Shown here: one piece after another, positions 22,417 through 31,999 of the stretch
Layout: each line of letters starts with the position of its first letter
How positions within the stretch are numbered: the stretch's first letter is position 1
Origin: Coptis chinensis
Lineage: Eukaryota > Streptophyta > Magnoliopsida > Ranunculales > Ranunculaceae
Direction: 5' to 3'
DNA: 64,000 nt
NCBI GenBank assembly: GCA_015680905.1
Contig: CM027377.1
Coordinates: forward strand, 17,880,501 to 17,944,500
The notes under the pieces: generated by a model
Told to the model about the DNA's origin: nothing
What the model saw: the letters and a program-made list of their open reading frames with translations, nothing else
Databases searched by the model: none
Position numbers and translations under genes: made by a program

Positions 22417-24274
22417 CTATTCTCACTTTGATATACGATTGAAAGCCCTTACCTGTTAATTAACAGATGGCTGGCTGTCGGAAAGCTACCTGAGCTTTTA
22501 CTTTTGAGACACTATAACAAGCCATACGCCCGTGGCTGGCCTTTGCGCCTACTTATATGTACCTTTGCTGCTCTCCTCACTCCGACCTTACATGCCTTAT
22601 GCATAACCAGCGTAGAACAACACTTTCCGCCCTCACTACTATTACTAGTCTGGACCAACTACTGGGGCACTATTAGACCAGACTCCCTAAACTATGACAC
22701 CAACAACTTGACCATTCCGCGGATCAAACTACTTAACTATAACAAGCCGTATGCTTCTTTGATGCCAACGCTGATACTCAATCTGACCTTTACTTTGAGA
22801 CCTGATCCAAGACTTCTATATGGAAAAGACTGAGTGAGGCCCACCGCCCTGACCTTTCAACCCACCGACCACAGCAACGACACTCAGAAAATACTTAGCT
22901 CGCCGGGGCCCTTAACTACTTGTTATGCCTATACGACCGTCCAACCGCTTGCACTAAACGACCTGTAGAGTAGCCCTTCCTTACTTGACATTTCGATTCA
23001 AAGGCATTAGCCCTTGACTTAGAAGGGAAGCCCTACCACCCTTGGACACCTCTGATGGCTGGCTTTATGGAAGGCTGAAATCAAACCTAATGATAAATGC
23101 TCCATCACCTCACTACCATAGCCTCTCCTGTCTAGTCAACCTCACTACTGTGCATCACCTGTGTTCTATCACTCACTGATCGACTGCCCAAGGAATAGAT
23201 CACAACCAGTGCTGGCTATATTCACCTCTATATTGTTATGTAGCGCCTCCTCACTAACCACAAGTCAGATAAGAGCTAGCTTGTGGCATTGAGAATGAGG
23301 TGCCCTACGAAGCACTGGAAGCTCCTTACTTACATATATGAGTCTGAAGTTCCAACGATGACAGAGCGCGCCAGCTCCGCTGCTCTGCTAGTTCCTACGA
23401 TAAAACATACCGGCCGGAAAAGAGAGAGAGCAGTGTGATTGTCTATCTAATTTCAATCTAATGGAAATGATGCTATGTCGTAGAGCAGCTTCTCACTAGC
23501 AGTGTAGAGAACGCGATTCGACTTTATCATAGGTTCCACTGGCACTCGCCCAACAACTGGTGAATGGAATATGTCAAAGCTCCTCACGCTGCCTTCTAAA
23601 GAATGAAGAAAGCTACCTACTGAGCGAGGCGAGGAGTGAAGTGAGTAAGCACGAGCCAACAAAGAGCAGTTGTAGCAACGAGCAACTCTACTAAGTACTA
23701 ATAAGGAGTGACTGTGGTTGAAGCTTCAAACGTATAGCACTCGACGACAAAGAGTGAACGAACTCAACGAGTGGCCGAAAAACACTGACACTGAATATCA
23801 GTTCACAGTAAGCGCCTGCGTTCAGTAAATCGCCATTCGTCTGTGTCGGGCAGCGCCGTGTTAAGATTCGTCGCGTCATTGTCCGGGCGAGGTATTTAAT
23901 TGCAATTAGGGTAGGGGAATGAACGAGAATGACTGGATTACTGGGTATCCATTGCTTGGAATTAGAATTTGATCTCCTTCCATACAAAGCAAGCAGCCGC
24001 TAGTTCAGGGATTCATTTTGCACGGCTACAACAAGGGCCAATACGGTACACTGAACACGAGCGAGGCGAAAGTGATTGAGGAAAGCGGCTTTCTGACAGA
24101 AAGGATCTCGGGTTTCTTGCTTTCTTCTTAATGAATGTCGGATTAACTTCTCTTGAAAGAGGATGAGCAAAGCCATCTCATAGGTCCTGTCCCGATATTG
24201 AGTCAATCCCGGAAGTGGAATCACATGAGTCTAATCTGTCCCACTAACCTGGTATTCAATCCCTTCTTTCCAGA
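22417..24274. other. Mitochondrial-like non-coding stretch
   Basis: No gene is recognised. CTATAACAAGCC occurs twice (near 22512 and 22738) inside an unsupported 109-aa ORF at 22504-22833. The stretch ends at the target duplication of the SINE. Confidence 0.4.
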
Positions 24275-24287
24275 GTAACCAAGAGTA

Positions 24288-24415
24288 GCAGGTGCCGACT
24301 AGCAAAGTCGGTCAAACCTTTGGGTGATGATACCAAAGGTCTGGGGTTCGAACCCCGCAGCATCAAAGAGTTACTGATCTCATTTAAAACAGGCTTGCCA
24401 ATCAAAAAAAAAAAA
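24288..24415 (+). mobile_element. tRNA-derived SINE, about 128 bp
   Basis: A pol III box A (TAGCAAAGTCGG, 24300-24311) and box B (GGTTCGAACCC, 24345-24355) stand about 33 bp apart. A short body and a 12-A tail (24404-24415) follow. A 13-bp target duplication with one mismatch flanks it: GTAACCAAGAGTA at 24275-24287 and GTGACCAAGAGTA at 24416-24428. Boxes, A-tail and duplications together define a SINE retroposed by a LINE. The region between the boxes does not give a regular anticodon arm, so it is not a working tRNA. The family is not assigned. Confidence 0.85.
24300..24355 (+). promoter_or_regulatory. RNA polymerase III internal promoter of the SINE (boxes A and B)
   Basis: Box A fits TRGYNNARNNGG exactly and box B fits GGTTCGANNCC exactly. 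Spacing is normal for a tRNA-type promoter. Confidence 0.8.
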
Positions 24416-24428
24416 GTGACCAAGAGTA

Positions 24429-25837
24429 CATTCCCCGCTCAAGACATTCTACGCTTCGCTCCTAGCTTTTCCGAAAGACCGTATGTTGGGGCATTAGACC
24501 GATTATGGTTGGACCTTATTCACAAGAAGATTGAATTCAAGCTTGGACATACATAGTGAAACAAGAAGAGTTTATCCGAGGGGGACAAAGGGGGGTAATG
24601 ATCCGATACTCCTTCTTTTCCTTATGGTCCCAATAACCTTATGAGCCCAAGAAGCTGTCTTTTCGAGTACCCTCAATTAAGAGAGTCCTTATAGGGGTAG
24701 AAGGAACTCCTTCTTTCTTATATGTCCTTTATTTGCTCTTATCTCCTACATGACAGGAATCTAGTTCGAGTTAGGTCTTTTTGAGATAGGAATCCTGATT
24801 GTATGCCTATTGGTGATATACGTCGGCGCTGGCTACCATACCCTTTGACTAGATAGCTTAGTCCTCAAAACATTCCTTTTTTTTTACTTCTATTTGATTT
24901 CGACCCATATATGGTCTTCTTTATTCCGACTCCACCCCGCCTCCTCTATTTAGCCCCAGGAAAGACAGATTGGGAGAAGCGGATAAACTAATAAACTAAG
25001 AGAAATCATTCACGTCATTGAAGCTGACGCTCTCTCACAGCAGCTAACAGCAATCAGATAAGAAAGAGAGACTAAACTATCTTATTAAGATCAAGGAATG
25101 ACTGAACTGACTCAAAGAAAGGAAAGACCGTAGCGTAGTCAAAAGCAAGGGGGATTGAAAGAGGATAGGATTCGCGGCATGGAAGATGCCTGGAGCTTTC
25201 AGTCAGAGGTTACAGGACAGCATTATAAAGGAAAGGAATTCCGGGTAGAAAAGAAAAGGGGAGCTAGCACTTTCAAGCCTGCTTCTTACCCTCCAGTTCC
25301 CCACCCCCCGAGTCCGGATGCTTTGTACCTTACCTTCGAAAGATGTTCTATTGGGGCACCTCCTTCCATTGGGAGAGAGGTCAGGAGAGCTGGGTTTGGT
25401 AGTTCCCGTTAGCTGGCAAGGATACAAATACAGGTAAAGGAATTAGTTTATGAGCTTTGAATGCTTCCTGCCTTATAAAGCTACAAGGGGGAGCGGATGG
25501 AAGAGAAAGAAAAGGAGGTGGAGCTGGGCCGGCAGAGGAACTTGAGAATGAGATCTTTGGTTCTTCTCCGTGGTCATTGGATAGGGTGAAAGGCTAGCTT
25601 CTGAATCACTGGTTCCTGGTTCAGATGCCGCTGCATACGGTTCCGGTGCCATAGATGTTCCACGAAGGTCACTGGGAGTGGAATACCTAGATTGCCAGGC
25701 TGGGGAAACATAATCTCTTGTCTATCCCCTATCGACGGTTCTAATGCCGCTTAGCAGCATCTTCGCTTTATAGCTGATCTTGAAGATCCTACTCTTACGT
25801 AAGGAGCAAGCGGGGCAACGTTAAAGTAAAGCTGCTA
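24429..25837. other. Mitochondrial-like non-coding stretch, right end of the block
   Basis: No gene is recognised. An 85-aa ORF at 25155-25412 has no visible domain. The block ends near 25837, where the sequence switches to CTATAACACCCCGTG and AT-rich DNA. Confidence 0.4.
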
Positions 25838-27011
25838 TAACACCCCGTGTTTTTATTCTTTTATTTTCCTAATAATAATAATAATGAATAATAGATAAAA
25901 TAATATAGGATAATTATCAGCTTAGGGATAAAAGTCCCGTAAGAAATAGATAAGTGTTGTCCTTGTTTTTCGGTGAGTTTTCTCACGTAGAGTTTTTGAG
26001 GGAAAAACACAACGAGAGTTTTAGAAAAAAAAAAAAGAGTTACTGAAAAGTTTTTGAACAAGGAAGATCGTCTTTTCGTGCGACAGTCGACGTCGGTTTT
26101 TCGGGGTATCGCTTTCGGGAAGCTGTTCAGTTTTAAAAAAAATTGTGAGTAGTCTGACGATGTTTATTTTGTTTAATTATTTGTTTCTGCTAAGCATATC
26201 AGTAATACTGTTTTACATATTTGTGATTTTGTAAACTCTGTAATGGTACCGACGCTTAGATACAAAACTTTTAAATACAACAGTATGTAAAACTCTGATC
26301 AAGCTGAGAAGTTAAATTGGTGATGCCTTGACACCGGTTGTTACTGGCGTCAACCTCAGAACCCAAGACGTCTTATTCTTTGTTGTGGTTGACTGGTTGT
26401 TTTGTTAGAAGTTTTGGTTGTGATGTTATACTGGTAGTTGGTATTTGATTGTTGGTTAGTTGGTATTTGATTGTTGGTGTTTGATGGTGCGCTGGAGAGT
26501 GAAGTTGAAGCTTGGGAATAGGGCGTTAATGGAGGTCGAAAATAGAGATCCAGTTTGAGGGAGGAAGTTGGGGAATCAATGAATTGGGTTTATGGTATGA
26601 ATTAAAGTAGTAGGGGTTTTGTTGTAGGTTAATTTCGGTTAGTGGAGAGTTGATTTTGTTGTGGTTGGGGCTGTTGAAGCTCCAGAGGAGCCATAAATGG
26701 TGTCGACCTCGATTTACCCAGTATAAGGGAATCGTGATTTGTTAGTATAGATAGGTAGGGGTTTGAAAAAGGAACCAAACCGCTGGGTTCACTAGGGGTG
26801 GCGAGTGGCTGATTGGTGGTGGCTAGAGGTGGAGGCGCTGGTGAGGAAGATGAACAATGAAGTTAAATTTTTGTTTTGTTGGGCTTGGTCCCGAATTTCG
26901 TGGGTGGGCTTGAATGTTGAATTTTTAAATTTTAGATTTTATTTTTAGACTTAAGTTTAGACTATGGGCCTTAGGCTTTGGGCTTTTGGGGTTAGAGGAG
27001 TTTGGGGCTGG

Positions 27012-27092
27012 TTAACTTTGACCGTTGACCAGAGTTGACTTTGACCGTTGACCATAGTTGACTTTGACTAGTTTACCAGAGTTGACTTTTAA
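27012..27092. repeat. Tandem GTTGACTTTGACC repeats
   Basis: Three to four units of about 24 bp, each containing TTGACTTTGACC and ending ACCAGAG or ACCATAG, lie head to tail. Confidence 0.85.
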
Positions 27093-27413
27093 CTCGGATT
27101 ATAATTCGGTCTATTAGGATAAGTCTAGGACTATTAGCATGCTTGACTTTAGGCTAAGACCTTTCTAAATATACTTATATACGTGTATTAACTACTGTGT
27201 GATATTTCAGTTTTTTTTGTTATACAACGTTATGACACTTAGACATCAATCTAATTAATAACGCGTAAACCAAAAATACATGAAACGTTCTCTGAAATAA
27301 TATATGCAATAAAGTTCAATAATGCGTAAACAAATTTACCGCACTCTTTTAGAACTCTCCACGCCTCAAGTTTTGGAATTGAGTTTTATGACTGTTGATG
27401 TCATATGTTAGGT

Positions 27414-27520
27414 GGGCATTTATTGAATGTGCCATAAATGGCCCGTTAGCATTATCTATGGGTATTCATTGAATGTGCCATAAATGACCCGGGTATTCAT
27501 TGAATGTGTCATGAATGACC
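27414..27520. repeat. Three copies of an ATTGAATGTGCCATAAATG repeat
   Basis: Copies begin near 27421, 27468 and 27498. The last two are tandem with a 30-bp period. Confidence 0.85.
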
Positions 27521-28400
27521 AGATTCTTTGGACTGCCCTAGAAAGGAACTAAGGTATTCGCCTTGCGGGTTAGTTGTATTCTTTGATTATGCGAGTGTTT
27601 GGATTTACTTTTGAATACCTAATATAATATCTACATAGGTTATATAGAAGTTCTAACTTTCTTTTGCAGGAGGGTAGGACTTAATAACATTTTTCTTGAG
27701 GGGCCGGGTCCTACCCTTATGGCCGGTGGATATCGGTAAGTTTTAATTCAATGTTTTAGATATTAAAACGAGTTATTAGAATGAGTTAATATAATGGAAA
27801 TTTTGCTTGGGAAGAAACTATGCCGGTTGAAATGACGGAACTACCTATCTTCCAAGCTGAGAATGATTAAGTTATGGGAAAATATAACGTGATTGTTTGG
27901 ATAATTAAAGTATGATAATGTTTATATGTGGTTAGTCTACTCATACCAAAGAAATTCCATTTTGCTAACCCATGTTTGCTTTGTTTTGGCAACGTGGGTG
28001 TGTTCTTGGGAACATAGGTGGAAGGCAGTGGAACCGCGGCGTTTGATTTGGATTTGTTTCTGGAGCAGTCCGGGAGTTTATTTTAATAGGTCTGATCTTT
28101 TTGGAAGTATGTAATAACGTAGTTTCCTATTCATAAGACATGAGAATACGATGTTGAGGACCTATTATTCTTAGAATGTTATATTGATGATTTTTAGATG
28201 GGAGATAGACTTTCATAAAGTAATAAAGAGAATTTTTGGAGATTATTTTTTTGCGTTTCACGTTGATTCTTTTATGACATGGTCGTTAGGGTTTTGTATG
28301 TGTAGTATCCCCCCGTCATAGTGCGGGTTTTAAACAATTGAACATAATGATGTTTGAGATATTTATATTTCAAATATTCACTTTGTTATTGTTTAGAAAT

Positions 28401-30841
28401 TTGGCCGCGGATAATGACTACTTTCTTCTCCACTTGATGAAGTTCCGCTAAACCAATTAGATTGAACCAGCCGAATCCAAAGCCGCAATCCTAGCGACTG
28501 ATTATGAAACTTGATCAACTCCGGCTTCAAAGTCAACTAAATTTCGACCGGCCTCCTTCGCTATTCAAAAACTCCTTTGACATATCGCCGCACCTTCCTA
28601 GTATACATGTGGTTCATCTTTGAAGAACATTAGAGCATATCTTAGATTCGTGACCGACACGTCTTATGGAGGGCAACTTCGTTAACAAGCTTATCGATGG
28701 CGCTTATTTGTTCTAATACTACAGGCTGGATCTATTCTTAACTCCGGTGAGTGTTCTGAAACTCCGAAGTTGGTAGCATTTATCAATGCCTTGCCCGCCA
28801 AGTGGTCGATCGGTTCCTATATCAATTCTCGGCTCATAACCGGTTACACATTTCACACTTTAGGAGCAGTTAATACAACAAGTTGTGCATTCTCACTCAC
28901 TTCCTGTAAGTTCTCGGGATATCGCTTCATCGTGGACAACATGAAGGTTTTATATGTTCACTCGCATAACTACCACAACATATGGGGATTGGTGCTGCGC
29001 TAACAATGAAATCTCGTAACATGGAACAGTCTAATTCCATGACTCTTAAGCCTTAAGCATTTTATGCATCATTAGGTAATTAGCCATGGCGGTGTTGGTA
29101 CTTATATGCAATGATCACCAATCATGGTGGGACTAACTACCACACACTATTCAAGGGGATAATTCTATGCACGCATTACTCTCGCGGGAAACTAACCTTC
29201 GATGGCTTGTTCTATTTATGTTCCACATATATTTGAGCAAATCCTTCAAACCATTTCCAACCCTTCTTAAGCGGTAAAAAGGAGCTAATGGGGTGTTAAA
29301 CTCTGTTTTCTTCTTTCATTCTTCTCTTACGCCCGGTAGAGTATAGTACACCTATTGATGGTCCTATTTATGAGTGAATGCGACATATAAAGGTACATTT
29401 ACACAGACTAAAAGTCTAGTTAAATTATAGATGCTAACTGGACGAACACAAAGTACACTATTACGTTACATGAATTACATTCTGCTTGAGGAGAGCTAGA
29501 TCCTTTGCAGAAGACATGCTTACACTTCCGGAGATGCCAGATCGGCCTGCTACATACGTCGAGTAGGTGAGTCATTACAGCATACCTTAGCTTCTACAGC
29601 TATAGCTACAACTCCATTACTCTTACCTGGTATTCCATTGGAATCTCTTTCAAATGACCGTATCTACGTCTTTGAGGACGACAAAGAAACGATGTATAGT
29701 CACTTTTCTAGTCGACGAGACCTATTCTTAAACCTGTATGCGTCTAAGGAAGACTTATTAGCAGGAGCAGATTACGTGCGTTCACGTGAAAGATTACGCA
29801 ATTATCTTATGCTACACCTTAACATTGATTCATTAAACCGTACAGACCATGGGCGGAAAGAAGAGCGACAAGCAGAATGAATTATTCAGATATAGGCTAT
29901 AGGCACTTGAAGGGGAAGTAGACTCAGGACAGAGATGACGGTGGTGGTACTGGAGGTCTTATCTTATTAACCACGCAATTTAACTTACTATTCCTATTAA
30001 CCACGCAGTCACATTCCGTGGTACCCTACCTATATGAAATTCCTGGCTCCACCACTGGTGACACATACTCTAACAGCATGTCAATTTTATAGTAAGAGAC
30101 CCATGTCAAAGTTTGTTATTAGAGGGAACAGGTTCAAATTATGCAGGAAGGTCAGAAGAAACAGAGTGTAAATGGATCCCTTCCGACATGGAGATGGAAG
30201 CAACAAATAGCCAATCTGATCCATGAATATGATGCCAAAGGACCGATGGACTTTTCGAAGGGCCAATAATGTGACCTTCATGGATTGTACGGATTAAACA
30301 GTAGATCTTTTAATTCTACTATCGATACTAATTTCACTAAGTTCTAGTCCACAATAATATTTCATGCAACTCGATGCAGCAATGTAGTAGTTCTAATACT
30401 AGCAGGTTGGTAAAAAATTATTCTGATGAACCTTCCCACAGTTGATGCTTGACTCTTTTTCAAGTAGCATCCAAGTTCATTTCAGATATTTTCCTACTAC
30501 CCAACGAAAAAATAAATTATGGAGTACGCAGATTATTGGGAATCGTCTTTAAGTTATTAATATTCTCATAAATATTCATCAACGTTGCTACTATGCGATA
30601 ACATTTATAGTGCTTGGTTTTCAATATTTTTCTTTTGCACATATATGGAAGTATATAAAACATGGTAGTTTTAATTTTGTAATACATGGTGATTTGTAAA
30701 TAAATTTGTATTCTAAAGGAAAAAGAAATATAAAATGCTTAAATTATCAAAAATATAAAAACCAAAAAGTAAAAGTACCTATAACATAGATGTGGAGAAG
30801 TAATTTGTAAAGGACTTCATCCCATATGCTCGACGACAGCA
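28401..30841. other. Non-coding stretch with one unrecognised ORF
   Basis: No gene is recognised. An 80-aa ORF at 29638-29880 (SNDRIYVFEDDKETMYSHF...) is charged, has no membrane segment and no known domain. TATTAACCACGCA is repeated near 29967 and 29996. The last 500 bp before 30842 are AT-rich and contain the 3' flank of the arogenate dehydrogenase gene. Confidence 0.4.
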
Positions 30842-31852
30842 TTACTCTTTTGGAAACAGTTGCTCACGAACAACATTGTGAGTTTTCCCAAAAAGTAGCT
30901 TCTTCACCGACTCAAAAGCCATATCTAACCTCTCAAGCTGTTCCAAAGAATTCTTGTTGTATATAAACAAGCCATAGAAGAGTTCAAAACTATCCCCCGA
31001 TGTATTGCTTACTAAATCCAACAATGACTCATACCCTTTGGTGTTTATCGGTGTCGATTCCACTCCAAACTTCTCCAAAGTCCTTCCCATTACATGTGTT
31101 ATAAACTGAGATTCCGCAGCATGCCTGTCATGCTCCCCACAAGACATCTCCTTCATATTACATCCCTCTTGTGCAAAAATATTGAGAAACCTATCACAAC
31201 GATTTATTCTGGACTCCTCAATCCCAATTCTCACTTTCTCATAAACAAAATTCAGACCCTGCCAACCATCTCTACCACTTTCTGGTCCAAACATAGGATG
31301 AGTACATAGAATATCAAACTCAGGTGGCAGAACTTTAAGAAACAAATCTCTAGGAAACTCCTTAACAGAAAGTACATCAACAAAAAGAGTACTTCTCTTC
31401 AAGCGTTGAAATGGGATGGACTGGAGAACAGCTTTAGTTGAAACTATTGATGAGCACAGAAGAATTACCTCCGGATGCTCTTCACAGAGATCATTCGGAT
31501 CAGGGAAGAAGGAAACACCCAACTCCCGCGCAACATCAGAATAATCGGATCGAGAGTAGGCTAAAACAGTATGTCCTTGTTTTAATAAGGTTTTAGCAAG
31601 AAACTGGCCAAAATTGCCGAATCCAACAATGCCAATCTTCAGCCTGGTGCTCTTTTCAAAGTGTTCATAGCTCTTAGCTTCCAAATCAAAAGGCTGAGCG
31701 GCATCGATAGCTCTAACTATGAGATTTGGAAAATAACAAGTTTGCATTTTTTTGTAGTTGAATGTAAAAATCTTGGGCACTGAACAGGTACACAATGAAG
31801 AAGGTATTACTCTTGTTCTCGGAGGTTGTTGCAGACAAGTAAATGAGAGCAT
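30842..31852 (-). CDS. Arogenate dehydrogenase, plastidic, 336 aa
   Basis: Catalyses NADP-dependent oxidative decarboxylation of arogenate to tyrosine in plastids. One uninterrupted exon. Residues 1 to about 65 are rich in S, T, P and basic residues and look like a transit peptide. The Rossmann nucleotide site GFGNFG is at 77-82, with AYSRSD (98-103) after the second strand, suited to NADP. The TyrA core motif THPMFGPESG lies at 184-193, and HDRHAAESQFITH at 241-253. The aspartate at 242 is, from memory, at the position where arogenate-specific enzymes have Asp and legume prephenate-specific ones have Asn; this needs an alignment. Length fits the short plant arogenate dehydrogenases of about 340-360 aa, which are usually intronless. 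The start is chosen because it gives the full transit peptide and no upstream in-frame ATG is needed. It is divergent from CYP23, with 147 bp between start codons. No damage seen. Confidence 0.93.
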   Translation of the reverse strand: MLSFTCLQQPPRTRVIPSSLCTCSVPKIFTFNYKKMQTCYFPNLIVRAIDAAQPFDLEAKSYEHFEKSTRLKIGIVGFGNFGQFLAKTLLKQGHTVLAYSRSDYSDVARELGVSFFPDPNDLCEEHPEVILLCSSIVSTKAVLQSIPFQRLKRSTLFVDVLSVKEFPRDLFLKVLPPEFDILCTHPMFGPESGRDGWQGLNFVYEKVRIGIEESRINRCDRFLNIFAQEGCNMKEMSCGEHDRHAAESQFITHVMGRTLEKFGVESTPINTKGYESLLDLVSNTSGDSFELFYGLFIYNKNSLEQLERLDMAFESVKKLLFGKTHNVVREQLFPKE

Positions 31853-31999
31853 CTTCTTTACAAAAGAACAAGAGGAGGATAGACACTTCCTCTTTTCTTG
31901 TTCGTCTTTCGGAAACTCGGACCGGGCTTAGACCCAATGGACTCTCTGATATTACAATACTATATTAACTGAACTGAAAGCTAACAAACCCAAAAGAAA
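31853..31999. promoter_or_regulatory. Probable bidirectional promoter, arogenate dehydrogenase and CYP23
   Basis: Only 147 bp separate the two start codons, so 5' UTRs and core promoters of both genes must overlap here or extend into the neighbours. Visible elements are CCCAAT at about 31932-31937, a TATATTAA-like stretch near 31960-31968 on the CYP23 side, and an imperfect inverted repeat, GAACAAGAGGAGGA (31866-31879) against TCCTCTTTTCTTGTTC (31886-31903). No strong TATA box faces the arogenate dehydrogenase gene. Confidence 0.6.

Larger units (their letters stand above)
8600..25837. other. Mitochondrial-like DNA block in the nucleus (candidate NUMT)
   Basis: The texture changes near 8600: base composition becomes more balanced, long A/T runs become rare, and short motifs such as GAAAGAAAG and CTTGCTTGC become common, with perfect hairpins and short dispersed repeats. 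This resembles plant mitochondrial intergenic DNA. It ends at about 25837, where AT-rich nuclear-type DNA resumes. Two nuclear mobile elements with target duplications (16093-19112 and 24288-24415) lie inside, which places the block in the nucleus. I could not identify a standard mitochondrial gene, rRNA or tRNA, so the origin is inferred from texture. A search against plant mitochondrial genomes would settle it. Both borders are approximate. Confidence 0.5.
25838..28400 (+). repeat. LTR-like non-coding DNA, possibly Ty3/gypsy
   Basis: The left edge TAACACCCCGTGTTTTTATT resembles the start of plant gypsy LTRs (TGTAACACCCCG). The interior carries repeated GTTGACTTTGACC motifs of the kind often seen in those LTRs. 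There are no coding parts. The right end, a partner LTR and target duplications were not found, so both family and limits are tentative. It abuts the mitochondrial-like block directly. Confidence 0.35.

Noticed and set aside
22504-22833. 109-aa ORF with hydrophobic stretches
   Set aside because: No recognisable family, contains an internal short repeat, and lies in non-coding mitochondrial-like DNA.
24288-24362. tRNA gene suggested by box A, box B and a GGTTCGAACC T-loop
   Set aside because: No regular anticodon arm or acceptor stem forms. The A-tail and target duplications make it a SINE head instead.
27012-27092. CRISPR-like array of short repeats
   Set aside because: Units are tandem without unique spacers, in plant nuclear DNA; a simple tandem repeat.
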